Shown here one piece after another: positions 7,201-13,632 of a stretch of DNA of 29,044 bases. The position numbers were made by a program, and so were the translations under genes. The notes beneath the pieces are model-generated. The model worked only from the letters and a program-made list of their open reading frames with translations, searched no databases and had not been told where the DNA came from. The stretch is taken from the NCBI GenBank assembly GCA_964547995.1, contig CAZJRB010000099.1:1-29044 (forward strand). Reading direction: 5' to 3'. How positions within the stretch are numbered: position 1 is the first letter of the stretch; each line of letters starts with the position of its first letter. The DNA comes from CAZJRB01 sp964547995. Lineage in GTDB: Bacteria > Planctomycetota > Planctomycetia > Pirellulales > Thermoguttaceae.

Positions 7201-9297
7201 CCGTCCCTAAGCGAGCACCATCGCGACGGCGAGCTGAACCTTGCCGACCTGAACGCCGTGAAGGGAACCGTCAACGCCAAAGAAGGCGAGGCGATCCGTT
7301 GCACCGGCTACCTCCGGTGTCCCAGCGACGGGGCGTACGTCTTCACCATCGACGCGGCGAAAGGCTCCCCGGCCGAGATCAAGGTGGGCGGCCAGGCGAT
7401 TCAGTCGGGCAAGCCCATCGAGCTAACGGCGGGGACGCATCCGCTGGACGTGCGGCTGAAGATCGGTCCGGACGCAAAGCTCGTGTTCAACTGGCAACCG
7501 CCCGGCGTTGAGAAGGCCGCGTCGATCACTCAAGACTCGTATGCCTGTCCAGCCTGGCCTAAGGTGCTCCTCTGGCAACTCCAGCAGAAACCGGATGTAG
7601 AGCGCTCCGAAGAGATTGCCTCGCACCTGGCACGAATGGTGGACCAAATCGATCAGTCTTTGGCAGAGGATCTGCTGGCACTGGTCCAACCAGACAGCCC
7701 CGCGTCAACGCCGGCGGCGGACGTTCTGGCGCGGGTGTTGCACGACGGCCGGTTGGACGACGGGTTTGAGAAGAAGATCGCGGAGCAACTCTGGCCGCTG
7801 GTTGCTCAGACGAAGGACGCACGGCAGCGGGTAATTGCCGGCTCGCTGGTCACGGCGCTTCACCGGCTCTATGCGAACAAGGGCGAGGAGTTCGACAAGG
7901 CGATGAAGGCCAAAGGTGCTTCCCAGACGCTGCGGGATTTCATCGCCGAGCGGCTCGACGCGGAGGATCCGGCCGTTCGACTCTGGGCGGCAGAACATGC
8001 CGAGCCGTTCTCGTTGCTTAGTTCCGGACTGGAAGGCAGCTTCTTCGGCGCGGATTTCAAGGCCCGTCTGTTCGACCGCGTCAATACGAAGATGCAGATT
8101 GAGCCGGGCCAGTTCGGCTACCCCGACAAGCGGAACGACAACATGGGCATCCGCTGGTCGGGTCTGATCAGGGTCCCGGCCGACGGGGAGTACATCTTCT
8201 CCAGCGTGGTCGACGATACTTGCCGCCTGTGGCTCGACGGCCGGCCGGTCATCGAGGACTCGAAGAAGCCCGCGACGGTGACCCTGACCGCAGGGTTGCA
8301 CGAGATCCGCATCGAGTACGTCGAGACGACCGGGGCAGAGCGGCTGGTGGTCTATTGGCAAGTGCCGGGACAGAACGAACGCCAGGTGCTGGCCGGCGAG
8401 TTGAAGCACGTCGATTCGGTGAAGCTTCTTCTCCACAAGCTTGCCGGCCGGCCCAACGACCCGCAAGCGACCGCCTGGTTGCAGGAGTTGAGCTACAAGG
8501 CGGATCGCCTTACGGCCGAGCCGATCGAGGTGTTGAGCAAACTGGCCACCAAGCGTGCGTCGTGGCAGGGTCCGCTGGCCGTCGTGGCGGCGGAGGCTAT
8601 TCTGCGCAATCCCGGCAAGGCTCCCGCCCCAGCGGCGCCGCTATTGGCAAAATCCGTCGCGGCGCTGAAGGACGACGCCCGGCGACAGGCCGTCGAGGCG
8701 CTGGTGGCCTGTTTCTCCGCCGCCTGCGGCGGCGATAAGGCAAAGTTCCAACAGGCCGCCGGTTCCGACAAAACCTACGACTTCTTGCGCGAGGAGGTCC
8801 AGTCGGCCGCCGATTCCACGGACACAGCCGACACCGAATGGGCCCAGGCGCAAGCCAAGTTCCTGGGACTGAAGCTCAGCACGCTAGTCCGCCAAGGGAA
8901 AGACGGGCGCGTGGTTCTAACGGCCAAGGCGGCCACACGCCATGGCAAATCGATCAAGTACGAGAGCGGACAGGACAAGGACAACATTGGCTCGTGGTCG
9001 AGTGCCGAGGATTTCGTCTCCTGGCGGCTGGCCGTCGAGACCGGCGGCACGTTTAACGTCTCGTTGAGTTATTCCTGCCCCAACGACAAGGAGGGAAGCG
9101 AGTTCGTCATCGCGACCGGCGGCCGGAAACTGCCCGGCAAAGTCACCGCCACCGGCGACTGGAACAAGTACCAAACGATGGATCTCGGCAACATCAAGCT
9201 CGACGCCGGCATCCACCAGTTGACCGTCAAGCCCAAGACCATCCCCAAGGGTGGGCTGATGAACCTCAAGTCCGTCACTCTGGAACTGCGGCGATGA
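4228..9297 (+). CDS. Giant lipoprotein with four PA14-like domains, helical repeats and a C-terminal carbohydrate-binding-like domain
   Basis: The product is 1689 aa. The start at ATG 4228 follows GAGAGGG and opens a lipoprotein signal with lipobox LVAGC. A Pro/Glu-rich linker follows (about 30-95), then a helical region. PA14-like beta domains are recognisable near residues 414-516, 711-804, 991-1091 and 1268-1378; each has a G-Y/V-F-x-I/V-D strand, a Leu/Val-D-G-x turn and a closing VSWAGPG- or VYWQVPG-like strand. Between and after them are helical segments that recur five times (for example RLDAEDPEVARWAMEQAG). The last 125 residues resemble a CBM6/35-type galactose-binding domain (SWSSAEDFVSWRLAVETGG). 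PA14 domains usually bind glycans, so attachment of a polymer or surface ligand outside the cytoplasm is inferred. No catalytic motif is seen. It stands alone, before tRNA-Val. Confidence 0.85.
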   Translation: MNPSFKACAVVTLWAVLVAGCKEAGRDRPVELPRDTRPEATEPAAPSPEPAEPDTTPPATEPEAPPPDKPEETPAATAAKPPALEDVVEDLDEALKEIAELERDTEYFAALTRVRKLQKIYRGREEAKELNILHQRLHRDYRTSSGLDFAVDKLGSDSNVAVSVATGKLLDAGEVGLVFLRKAVREAEPKVAVRAADILMQQGDPQITQLIVERMEQEPPAPLGDELGKLLQRLDEIEPEWIDRLCALAKRESSGQAGAVEVLIDRLERSVRTQLEPAKPEDTEPKTKPEAAEKDEPKPEPPIKVDQRLVRTLYEVAETAEGPVQRQAVEALLLVLDKVNRRDGEALNQLLGNDEAYGFVGDYVVACLGSDEVEDRVWAIARAESFGMKTPGLWAQVRPEQPEQPEQPGQPDGRPVLDERLDPVLSFGNLAALGQTGPVKQGQTIRWNGFVDVPSEGKYTFSVDCDEKSPATLYVDGKQTAADEPVELSAGWHDVQAKMDLSGDEARLAVSWAGPGLEKQGIPAERLACADRTRMLIWRLGRPCDLAQARNLAGQLLHSRERVDKELAAKLTALAAADRPARPAVAAVLAEVLDNSMASSQEPPEWEAPALRTLLAASKEIEGPEQRRVVASLVNHFVRRAGGKIEEFSRQAESPGAYGYVRASIAERLDAEDPEVARWAMEQAGAFQLALQGLWAKTYAKQEPAEGDAPLDQRLSASLNFADRAAMQLGLAKRIVWNGYLNVPAEGAYTFAIDSPKQAAMQLDGGAVELGKPTELHPGLHPVVVEWNLADGAPKLVLSWQPPDKQALEVIPPDRLICPDWPKVLIWEMVEKPPQAEAIAGRLALMIDRIDQPLAEELLALVQPDGTSDSPAAMPAAEVLARVLRDGRLDDEFEKKIAERLWPLVAKTDGPRQRAIAGSLVTLLGRLFASKGEEFDKALKAEGASQTLRDFVAARLDAEEPDVAAWAMEHAGPVGLGLRGLWFERCDSPEGPSLSEHHRDGELNLADLNAVKGTVNAKEGEAIRCTGYLRCPSDGAYVFTIDAAKGSPAEIKVGGQAIQSGKPIELTAGTHPLDVRLKIGPDAKLVFNWQPPGVEKAASITQDSYACPAWPKVLLWQLQQKPDVERSEEIASHLARMVDQIDQSLAEDLLALVQPDSPASTPAADVLARVLHDGRLDDGFEKKIAEQLWPLVAQTKDARQRVIAGSLVTALHRLYANKGEEFDKAMKAKGASQTLRDFIAERLDAEDPAVRLWAAEHAEPFSLLSSGLEGSFFGADFKARLFDRVNTKMQIEPGQFGYPDKRNDNMGIRWSGLIRVPADGEYIFSSVVDDTCRLWLDGRPVIEDSKKPATVTLTAGLHEIRIEYVETTGAERLVVYWQVPGQNERQVLAGELKHVDSVKLLLHKLAGRPNDPQATAWLQELSYKADRLTAEPIEVLSKLATKRASWQGPLAVVAAEAILRNPGKAPAPAAPLLAKSVAALKDDARRQAVEALVACFSAACGGDKAKFQQAAGSDKTYDFLREEVQSAADSTDTADTEWAQAQAKFLGLKLSTLVRQGKDGRVVLTAKAATRHGKSIKYESGQDKDNIGSWSSAEDFVSWRLAVETGGTFNVSLSYSCPNDKEGSEFVIATGGRKLPGKVTATGDWNKYQTMDLGNIKLDAGIHQLTVKPKTIPKGGLMNLKSVTLELRR
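6761..8001 (+). repeat. Recent in-frame duplication within the lipoprotein gene
   Basis: Positions 6761-7140 and 7634-8001 are diverged direct copies, easily seen at DNA level. Examples are GTTCTGGCGCGGGTGTTGC (6862 and 7723) and TTCCCAGACGCTGCG (7059 and 7920). The offset is 861 bp (287 codons) over most of the copy and 873 bp at its 5' end, which implies a 12-bp indel. The intervening PA14-like domain is much more diverged than the helical segment. Confidence 0.75.
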
Positions 9298-9342
9298 ATT
9301 CCGGGCGCGAGGCCACGGCTTATCGGTAAGGGACTTGCGAAG

Positions 9343-9416
9343 TGGGCGATACAGGGCTTGAACCTGTGACCCCTAGCTTGTCGAGCTAGTGCTCTAGCCA
9401 ACTGAGCTAATCGCCC
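9343..9416 (-). tRNA. tRNA-Val(GAC)
   Basis: On the minus strand a full cloverleaf folds. The acceptor is GGGCGAT/ATCGCCC (9410-9416 with 9344-9350) with discriminator A at 9343. The D arm has TAGCTCAGTTGG. The anticodon stem is CTAGC/GCTAG and the anticodon GAC is at 9380-9382. The T arm is ACAGG-TTCAAGC-CCTGT. CCA is not encoded. Anticodon GAC and discriminator A fit valine. The base before the anticodon (position 33) reads C, not the near-universal U. Confidence 0.93.
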
Positions 9417-9428
9417 ATGAGCTTTCCT

Positions 9429-9457
9429 AGTTTGCCATTATCGGGCGAGAGTGTCAA
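9429..9457 (-). promoter_or_regulatory. Candidate promoter of tRNA-Val
   Basis: A perfect TTGACA lies on the minus strand (9452-9457). CAAACT (9429-9434) follows after 17 bp and could serve as a weak -10, which would start transcription a few bases before the tRNA. The -35 is convincing and the -10 is poor. Confidence 0.35.
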
Positions 9458-9478
9458 TGGGTGGACTTAACTCCTCTC

Positions 9479-9506
9479 TTGATGAGGTGAGATTTTCCTC
9501 TATACT
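9479..9506 (+). promoter_or_regulatory. Promoter of thrS-infC
   Basis: TTGATG (9479-9484) and TATACT (9501-9506) are separated by 16 bp, giving a leader of roughly 85 nt before thrS. It is arranged back to back with the tRNA-Val promoter. I see no clear T-box or operator-like mimic of tRNA-Thr in the leader. Confidence 0.5.
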
Positions 9507-9599
9507 AAGTTGCAAGTCTTCGCCGGGTGATCTCTGCGACGTCCTTTGTATCGACGCCCGACTGGCGAGAGAATGGGAACTCTAGGCGTTTTGGAGAGC

Positions 9600-11549
9600 A
9601 TGTTACAGGTCAATCTGCCCGACGGAAGCAAACTGGAGTTCTCACGCCCCGTCCGACCGATCGATGTCGCCGCCGAGATCGGGCCGGGGCTGGCCAACGC
9701 GACTTTGGCGGCCGAGGTGGACGGCCAATTGCTGGGGGCCGATTCACCCTTGCCCAACAACGGCGAAATCTCTTGCCGACTGATCACCAACCGAGATCCC
9801 GAAGGCCTGGAGGTGATGCGGCACAGCGCCGCCCACGTGATGGCCCGGGCAGTGATGCGGCTTTTCGAGGGCGTGCAGCTTGCCTTCGGGCCGACCGTCC
9901 ATGACGGATTCTATTATGACTTCGAGCTGGAACACCCGATCTCGGAAGACGATTTCCCAAGAATCGAGGCCGAAATGGCCAAGATCATCAAGGAGGACGA
10001 GCCGTTCGAGCGGGTGGAAATGGACCGCCAGGAGGCCATTCAGCTTCTCAAAGACCTCGGTCAGGTATTGAAGGTTGAACATCTGGAAGAAGGCCTTGCG
10101 GAGGAGGAAATGGTTTCGTTCTATCGCCAGGGCGAATTCATCGACCTTTGCCGCGGCCCGCACGTACCCCATCCGAAAGCGATTGGTGCGGTGAAGATGA
10201 TGTCGGTGGCGGGCGCCTATTGGAAGGGCGACGCCTCGCGCCGGCAGTTGCAGCGGCTTTACGGCACCGCCTGGTTCGACAAGAAGGACCTCAAAGCGTA
10301 TCTCGAGCGGATGGAGGAGGCCAAGCGGCGCGACCACCGCGTGCTGGGCAAGCGGCTCGAACTGTTCCTCATCGATCCCGCCGTGGGGTCGGGGCTGGTG
10401 CTTTGGCTGCCGAAGGGGGCCATCGTCCGCCGGGAGCTGGAGAACTATATCTACGATGAGCTGATGAAGCGCGGGTACCAGATGGTCTACACGCCGGTGA
10501 TCGGCAACGTCCATTTGTACGAGACCTCGGGGCATTTTCCGTACTACTCCGACAGCCAATTCCCGCCGGTCGAGATGGCCGACGGCGACCGCTACCTTTT
10601 GCGGCCGATGAACTGCCCTCATCATATCCGGATTTACCAATCGAGGCCGCGGAGCTACCGCGAGTTGCCGCTGAGGCTGGCGGAGTTCGGCACGGTACAC
10701 CGGTTCGAGCAGTCGGGCGAGCTGGGCGGGATGACCCGGGTACGCGGCTTCACGCAGGACGACGCCCACATCTTCTGTACCGAGGAGCAAGTGGGCAACG
10801 AGTTCCGCGGTTGCATGGAGATGACCCAATCGGTGCTCAGGACGTTGGCGCTGGAAGACTATCGCGTGCGATTGGGTTTTCGCGACCCGGCCAGTGACAA
10901 GTACGTCGGCAAGCCCGAAGACTGGGACCGGGCCGAGGCGGCGTTGAAACAGGTCTGCGAAGAGATGGACCTGCGGAACCTGGAGATCGAGATCGGCGAG
11001 GCGGCCTTTTACGGCCCCAAGGCCGACTTCGTCGCCAGCGATTGCATCGGCCGCGAGTGGCAATTGGGTACCGTGCAATTGGATTACAACTTGCCGGGCG
11101 AAGACCGGTTTGATCTGGAATATATCGGGGCCGATAACAGGCCGCACCGGCCGGTGATGATCCACCGCGCGCCGTTCGGCTCCTTCGAGCGGTTCGTCGG
11201 CATGCTTATCGAGCACTTCGCCGGCGCATTCCCGCTCTGGCTGGCGCCGGAACAGGTACGCGTGCTGACCGTCAGTCAGAAGTTCGAGGAGTATGGGCGG
11301 AACGTCGAGCAGGGGTTGCGGGAAGCGGGGTTGCGGGTTTCAGGCGACTATCGGGCGGAGAAGATCGGGGCCAAGATCCGTGATGCCCAATTGGAGTTGA
11401 TCCCATACATGTTCGTCCTCGGCGGACGCGAGGTCGAGCAAGGGACGGTCGCCGTGCGGGACCGCCGCGAGGGCGACCTGGGGGGCATGTCCATCGACGA
11501 GGCCGTCCAGAAGCTCCGTGCGGAGATCGAGGCAAAAACAGTCCGGTAA
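9600..11549 (+). CDS. thrS: Threonyl-tRNA synthetase
   Basis: The product is 649 aa, normal for bacterial ThrRS, which charges tRNA-Thr in the cytoplasm. An N-terminal TGS domain (VNLPDGSKLEF onward) is followed by the editing domain with HSAAH and DLCRGPH, which supply the zinc-type editing residues. The class II catalytic core has RPMNCPHH (Cys about 339), FTQDDAHIF (His about 390) and MIHRAPFGSFERF, matching the three catalytic zinc ligands of the family. A C-terminal anticodon-binding domain starts around LAPEQVRVL. ATG 9600 matches the usual family N-terminus and is preceded by GGAG at short spacing; ATG 9573 is an in-frame alternative that adds nine residues. infC lies 166 bp downstream, a widely conserved pairing. 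Confidence 0.97.
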   Translation: MLQVNLPDGSKLEFSRPVRPIDVAAEIGPGLANATLAAEVDGQLLGADSPLPNNGEISCRLITNRDPEGLEVMRHSAAHVMARAVMRLFEGVQLAFGPTVHDGFYYDFELEHPISEDDFPRIEAEMAKIIKEDEPFERVEMDRQEAIQLLKDLGQVLKVEHLEEGLAEEEMVSFYRQGEFIDLCRGPHVPHPKAIGAVKMMSVAGAYWKGDASRRQLQRLYGTAWFDKKDLKAYLERMEEAKRRDHRVLGKRLELFLIDPAVGSGLVLWLPKGAIVRRELENYIYDELMKRGYQMVYTPVIGNVHLYETSGHFPYYSDSQFPPVEMADGDRYLLRPMNCPHHIRIYQSRPRSYRELPLRLAEFGTVHRFEQSGELGGMTRVRGFTQDDAHIFCTEEQVGNEFRGCMEMTQSVLRTLALEDYRVRLGFRDPASDKYVGKPEDWDRAEAALKQVCEEMDLRNLEIEIGEAAFYGPKADFVASDCIGREWQLGTVQLDYNLPGEDRFDLEYIGADNRPHRPVMIHRAPFGSFERFVGMLIEHFAGAFPLWLAPEQVRVLTVSQKFEEYGRNVEQGLREAGLRVSGDYRAEKIGAKIRDAQLELIPYMFVLGGREVEQGTVAVRDRREGDLGGMSIDEAVQKLRAEIEAKTVR

Positions 11550-11715
11550 ACATCGAAGAGAAATCGGACCACCCCCCTGTGCGGGGGCCGCGCAACGGTA
11601 ATCCTCCCAATTTCTGCCATTTTCCGTGAAAAGCAGTTGACTCGCTTGTTTCTACGGGGAATACTGAACTGCGTCATCGTTCCGCTGGGGCATGTCATAC
11701 GCAATTGGAGGGCTT

Positions 11716-12243
11716 ATGGGTAAAGGAAAGTCATTGGGGTCGGTATCGGGCAAGCAGCGAGTTAACGAGCAGATTCACGCTTCGACCGTCCGCGTCATTA
11801 GTGCCGAGGGACAGCAACTGGGGATTATGCCGACCGTTGAGGCACTGGAAGAAGCCCGTAAAATCGACCTCGATCTCGTCGAAGTCGCATCCAGCGAAGA
11901 ACCGCCCGTCTGCCGCATTATGGACTATGGGAAGTACAAGTACCAGCAGAAGAAGCGGGCACATCACAAGAACGCTCATCACACCAAGATCAAAGAGATC
12001 CGCGTCCGGCCGAAGACCAGCGAGCACGACATCAAAGTCAAGGTTAACAAGGCGCGGGAATTCCTCGAACACAAGGACAAGGTCATCGTGACGGTCGTTT
12101 TCCGCGGCCGCGAATACGCCCATATCGAGGAAGGGCAGCGAGTGATCAATGGACTTCTCCAGCAACTCGAGGATATCTCCAAAGTGGAATCACCGCCCGA
12201 ACAACATCAACGCCGACTGACGTGTACGCTGGCGCCGAAGTAG
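11716..12243 (+). CDS. infC: Translation initiation factor IF-3
   Basis: The product is 175 aa. The N-terminal domain contains RVNEQIHASTVRVI and the family signature CRIMDYGKYKYQQKK; a basic linker follows, and the C-terminal 30S-binding domain has KEIRVRPKTSEHD, VVFRGREYAH and a LAPK ending. IF-3 binds the 30S subunit and controls start-site fidelity. ATG 11716 was chosen because GGAGG lies five bases upstream; an ATG at 11692 adds eight residues that do not match the family. The 166-bp gap after thrS holds a GC-rich 5-bp hairpin (11572-11587) and could carry a separate promoter or attenuator. The usual followers rpmI and rplT are absent here: the next gene is convergent, only 26 bp away. 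Confidence 0.95.
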   Translation: MGKGKSLGSVSGKQRVNEQIHASTVRVISAEGQQLGIMPTVEALEEARKIDLDLVEVASSEEPPVCRIMDYGKYKYQQKKRAHHKNAHHTKIKEIRVRPKTSEHDIKVKVNKAREFLEHKDKVIVTVVFRGREYAHIEEGQRVINGLLQQLEDISKVESPPEQHQRRLTCTLAPK

Positions 12244-12269
12244 CCCATCCTTCCCGGGATGATTGCGAG

Positions 12270-13109
12270 TCAAGCTGCTTTGCAGTTCCGACGCCGGTAG
12301 AGGTAAAAGCCCAGCAAGCATACCCCTGCGATGCACAGCAGGGTAAGACTCGCCGGTTCGGGGACGAGTATCACATCGGAGAACCCCCCCGACACGGGGC
12401 TTTTCGGCCCGAGGTCGTGAGGATGGTCCTTGTTGATCACGCTGTGGCTGGCCGAGGTGGACAGTTGCACCTGGATCGTGCTCCCGTAGGCCACTCCCGT
12501 CACCGCGGCGAATTCGGACCAGGGAATGCCCCAGTCTATCCAGGCGTCGGCCGTTCCGTCGCCGATGTGCTGGCCGTCATCCACGGGATCGACGATTCGA
12601 GAATAATCGGCCAGCGCACCGCTCCAAAGAGCCGTTGTATTGAACTCGACGTCGTTGTAGTTCGGCCCTCCCCTTTGCTGCCCCGTCCCCAAATCCACCG
12701 CAGCCAACAGTTCGACCTGGCTGGCGCCGGAGTTGTTTACCTGGAGCGAATAGTCTATGGCGGTGTTTCCGGAAGTGACACCGTCGGTATCGATGAGAAT
12801 CTGCCAGACGTAGTTGCCCAGCGGGTTTCCCTGGCTCAGCCGCATGCGGAACATCAACTGGGTGTCGGGGCTGCTTGGTCCGTAGTCGTCGAAGTACCAC
12901 CCTCCCGCCGTGACGGTCGAGGTGCCGACAATGTCAATGCGATCGGGGTTGTAGTCCTTCTTAGGATCGGTGTAGTAGGCGCCGCCGGCCGTCAGCGGGT
13001 TCCAGTCGTCGCTCGTTGCGGGCCAATTGAGAAGAGCACCGCTGGCCGGCCCAACGGCCAGGGGCAGGATTGTGACAACGATGAAACCAGAAAACGGGAA
13101 CCTGATCAC
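12270..13109 (-). CDS. PEP-CTERM sorting-domain surface protein
   Basis: The product is 279 aa from the GTG at 13109. That start puts IRFPFSG directly before a hydrophobic signal peptide ending near GPASGA, and AGAAGAAG lies upstream; a TTG at 13190 would add 27 residues and has no ribosome site. The mature part is a beta-rich, Asp/Ser/Gly-rich domain of unknown function. The C-terminus is a textbook PEP-CTERM signal: VPEPASLT, a hydrophobic helix, then YRRRNCKAA. Such proteins are sorted by an exosortase, often into biofilm matrix or the cell surface; no exosortase gene lies in this window. The gene has its own strong promoter and a leader of about 250 nt. It converges on infC. Confidence 0.85.
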   Translation of the reverse strand: MIRFPFSGFIVVTILPLAVGPASGALLNWPATSDDWNPLTAGGAYYTDPKKDYNPDRIDIVGTSTVTAGGWYFDDYGPSSPDTQLMFRMRLSQGNPLGNYVWQILIDTDGVTSGNTAIDYSLQVNNSGASQVELLAAVDLGTGQQRGGPNYNDVEFNTTALWSGALADYSRIVDPVDDGQHIGDGTADAWIDWGIPWSEFAAVTGVAYGSTIQVQLSTSASHSVINKDHPHDLGPKSPVSGGFSDVILVPEPASLTLLCIAGVCLLGFYLYRRRNCKAA

Positions 13110-13361
13110 GATTCTTCTTCTGCGGTGATCGCCTTCAATAGGAACGCTCGAATCGGTGTAATGCGCTATCGGCGCATAAGGACGCGACAACGTGACGATA
13201 TAACGGTGCGGAGGGCAGATTGCGGGGCGCTCGGTCAGGGTAGACTCCGAGCCTCACAGTTGCATGGCGGGAAACTGCCCCTAAGGTTTGGATACAGGCG
13301 GGATGTTCCAGAAGCTTTTCGGGCTGCCCTCCATCCGCTAGGCCTTTTTCAAAGTAAACCT
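13110..13361 (-). promoter_or_regulatory. Long 5' leader of the PEP-CTERM gene
   Basis: Between the inferred transcription start (about 13361) and the GTG at 13109 lies a non-coding leader of about 250 nt. It can form several hairpins. One is GCTCGG/CCGAGC (13229-13234 with 13247-13252, 12-nt loop), and another pairs GCGGATG with CATCCCGC near its 5' end. I do not recognise a known riboswitch class. Regulation through RNA structure is an inference. Confidence 0.35.
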
Positions 13362-13367
13362 ATCTGG

Positions 13368-13395
13368 ATTATAGACAATAGCTCGATTCCGACAA
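13368..13395 (-). promoter_or_regulatory. Strong sigma-70-type promoter of the PEP-CTERM gene
   Basis: On the minus strand TTGTCG (13390-13395) and a consensus TATAAT (13368-13373) are separated by 16 bp. The only gene downstream on this strand is the PEP-CTERM protein gene. The rest of the gap up to the mscS-like stop at 13633 shows no convincing gene, only an A/T-rich patch and a GTTTTC/GAAAAC hairpin near 13588-13613 that may end mscS-like transcription. Confidence 0.6.
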
Positions 13396-13632
13396 GGAAA
13401 AAATTGAACGCTTTCCTGAAACACCGCGATCGGTATTTTCTTTCTGTCCCGCGGTAAGGTTTTCTGCCGCATACGTGCATGATTGGCAGCAAGAACAGCG
13501 AGCTATGTCGCCAGGATATGTGCTGCTTCTCTGCGGCCGTCTGCAGCTTCTCGACGGGCCGTTCGCGAAAACGTGCTGGACACGCGGTTTTCTCTCCGAC
13601 GACCGGGAAAACGCATCATCTTGGCCGCCGGA

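Noticed and set aside
9744..11216. A 490-codon minus-strand frame opposite thrS
   Set aside because: thrS is unmistakable on the plus strand, and the opposite frame has no recognisable domain or ribosome site.
13110..13361. A possible c-di-GMP riboswitch in the PEP-CTERM leader
   Set aside because: Some GAAAC-like and GGC stretches are present, but I could not assemble the conserved GEMM core, so only an unclassified leader is reported.
12222..13457. A 411-codon plus-strand frame opposite the PEP-CTERM gene
   Set aside because: It overlaps infC and the PEP-CTERM gene and has antisense-like composition. The minus strand shows both a signal peptide and a PEP-CTERM motif.
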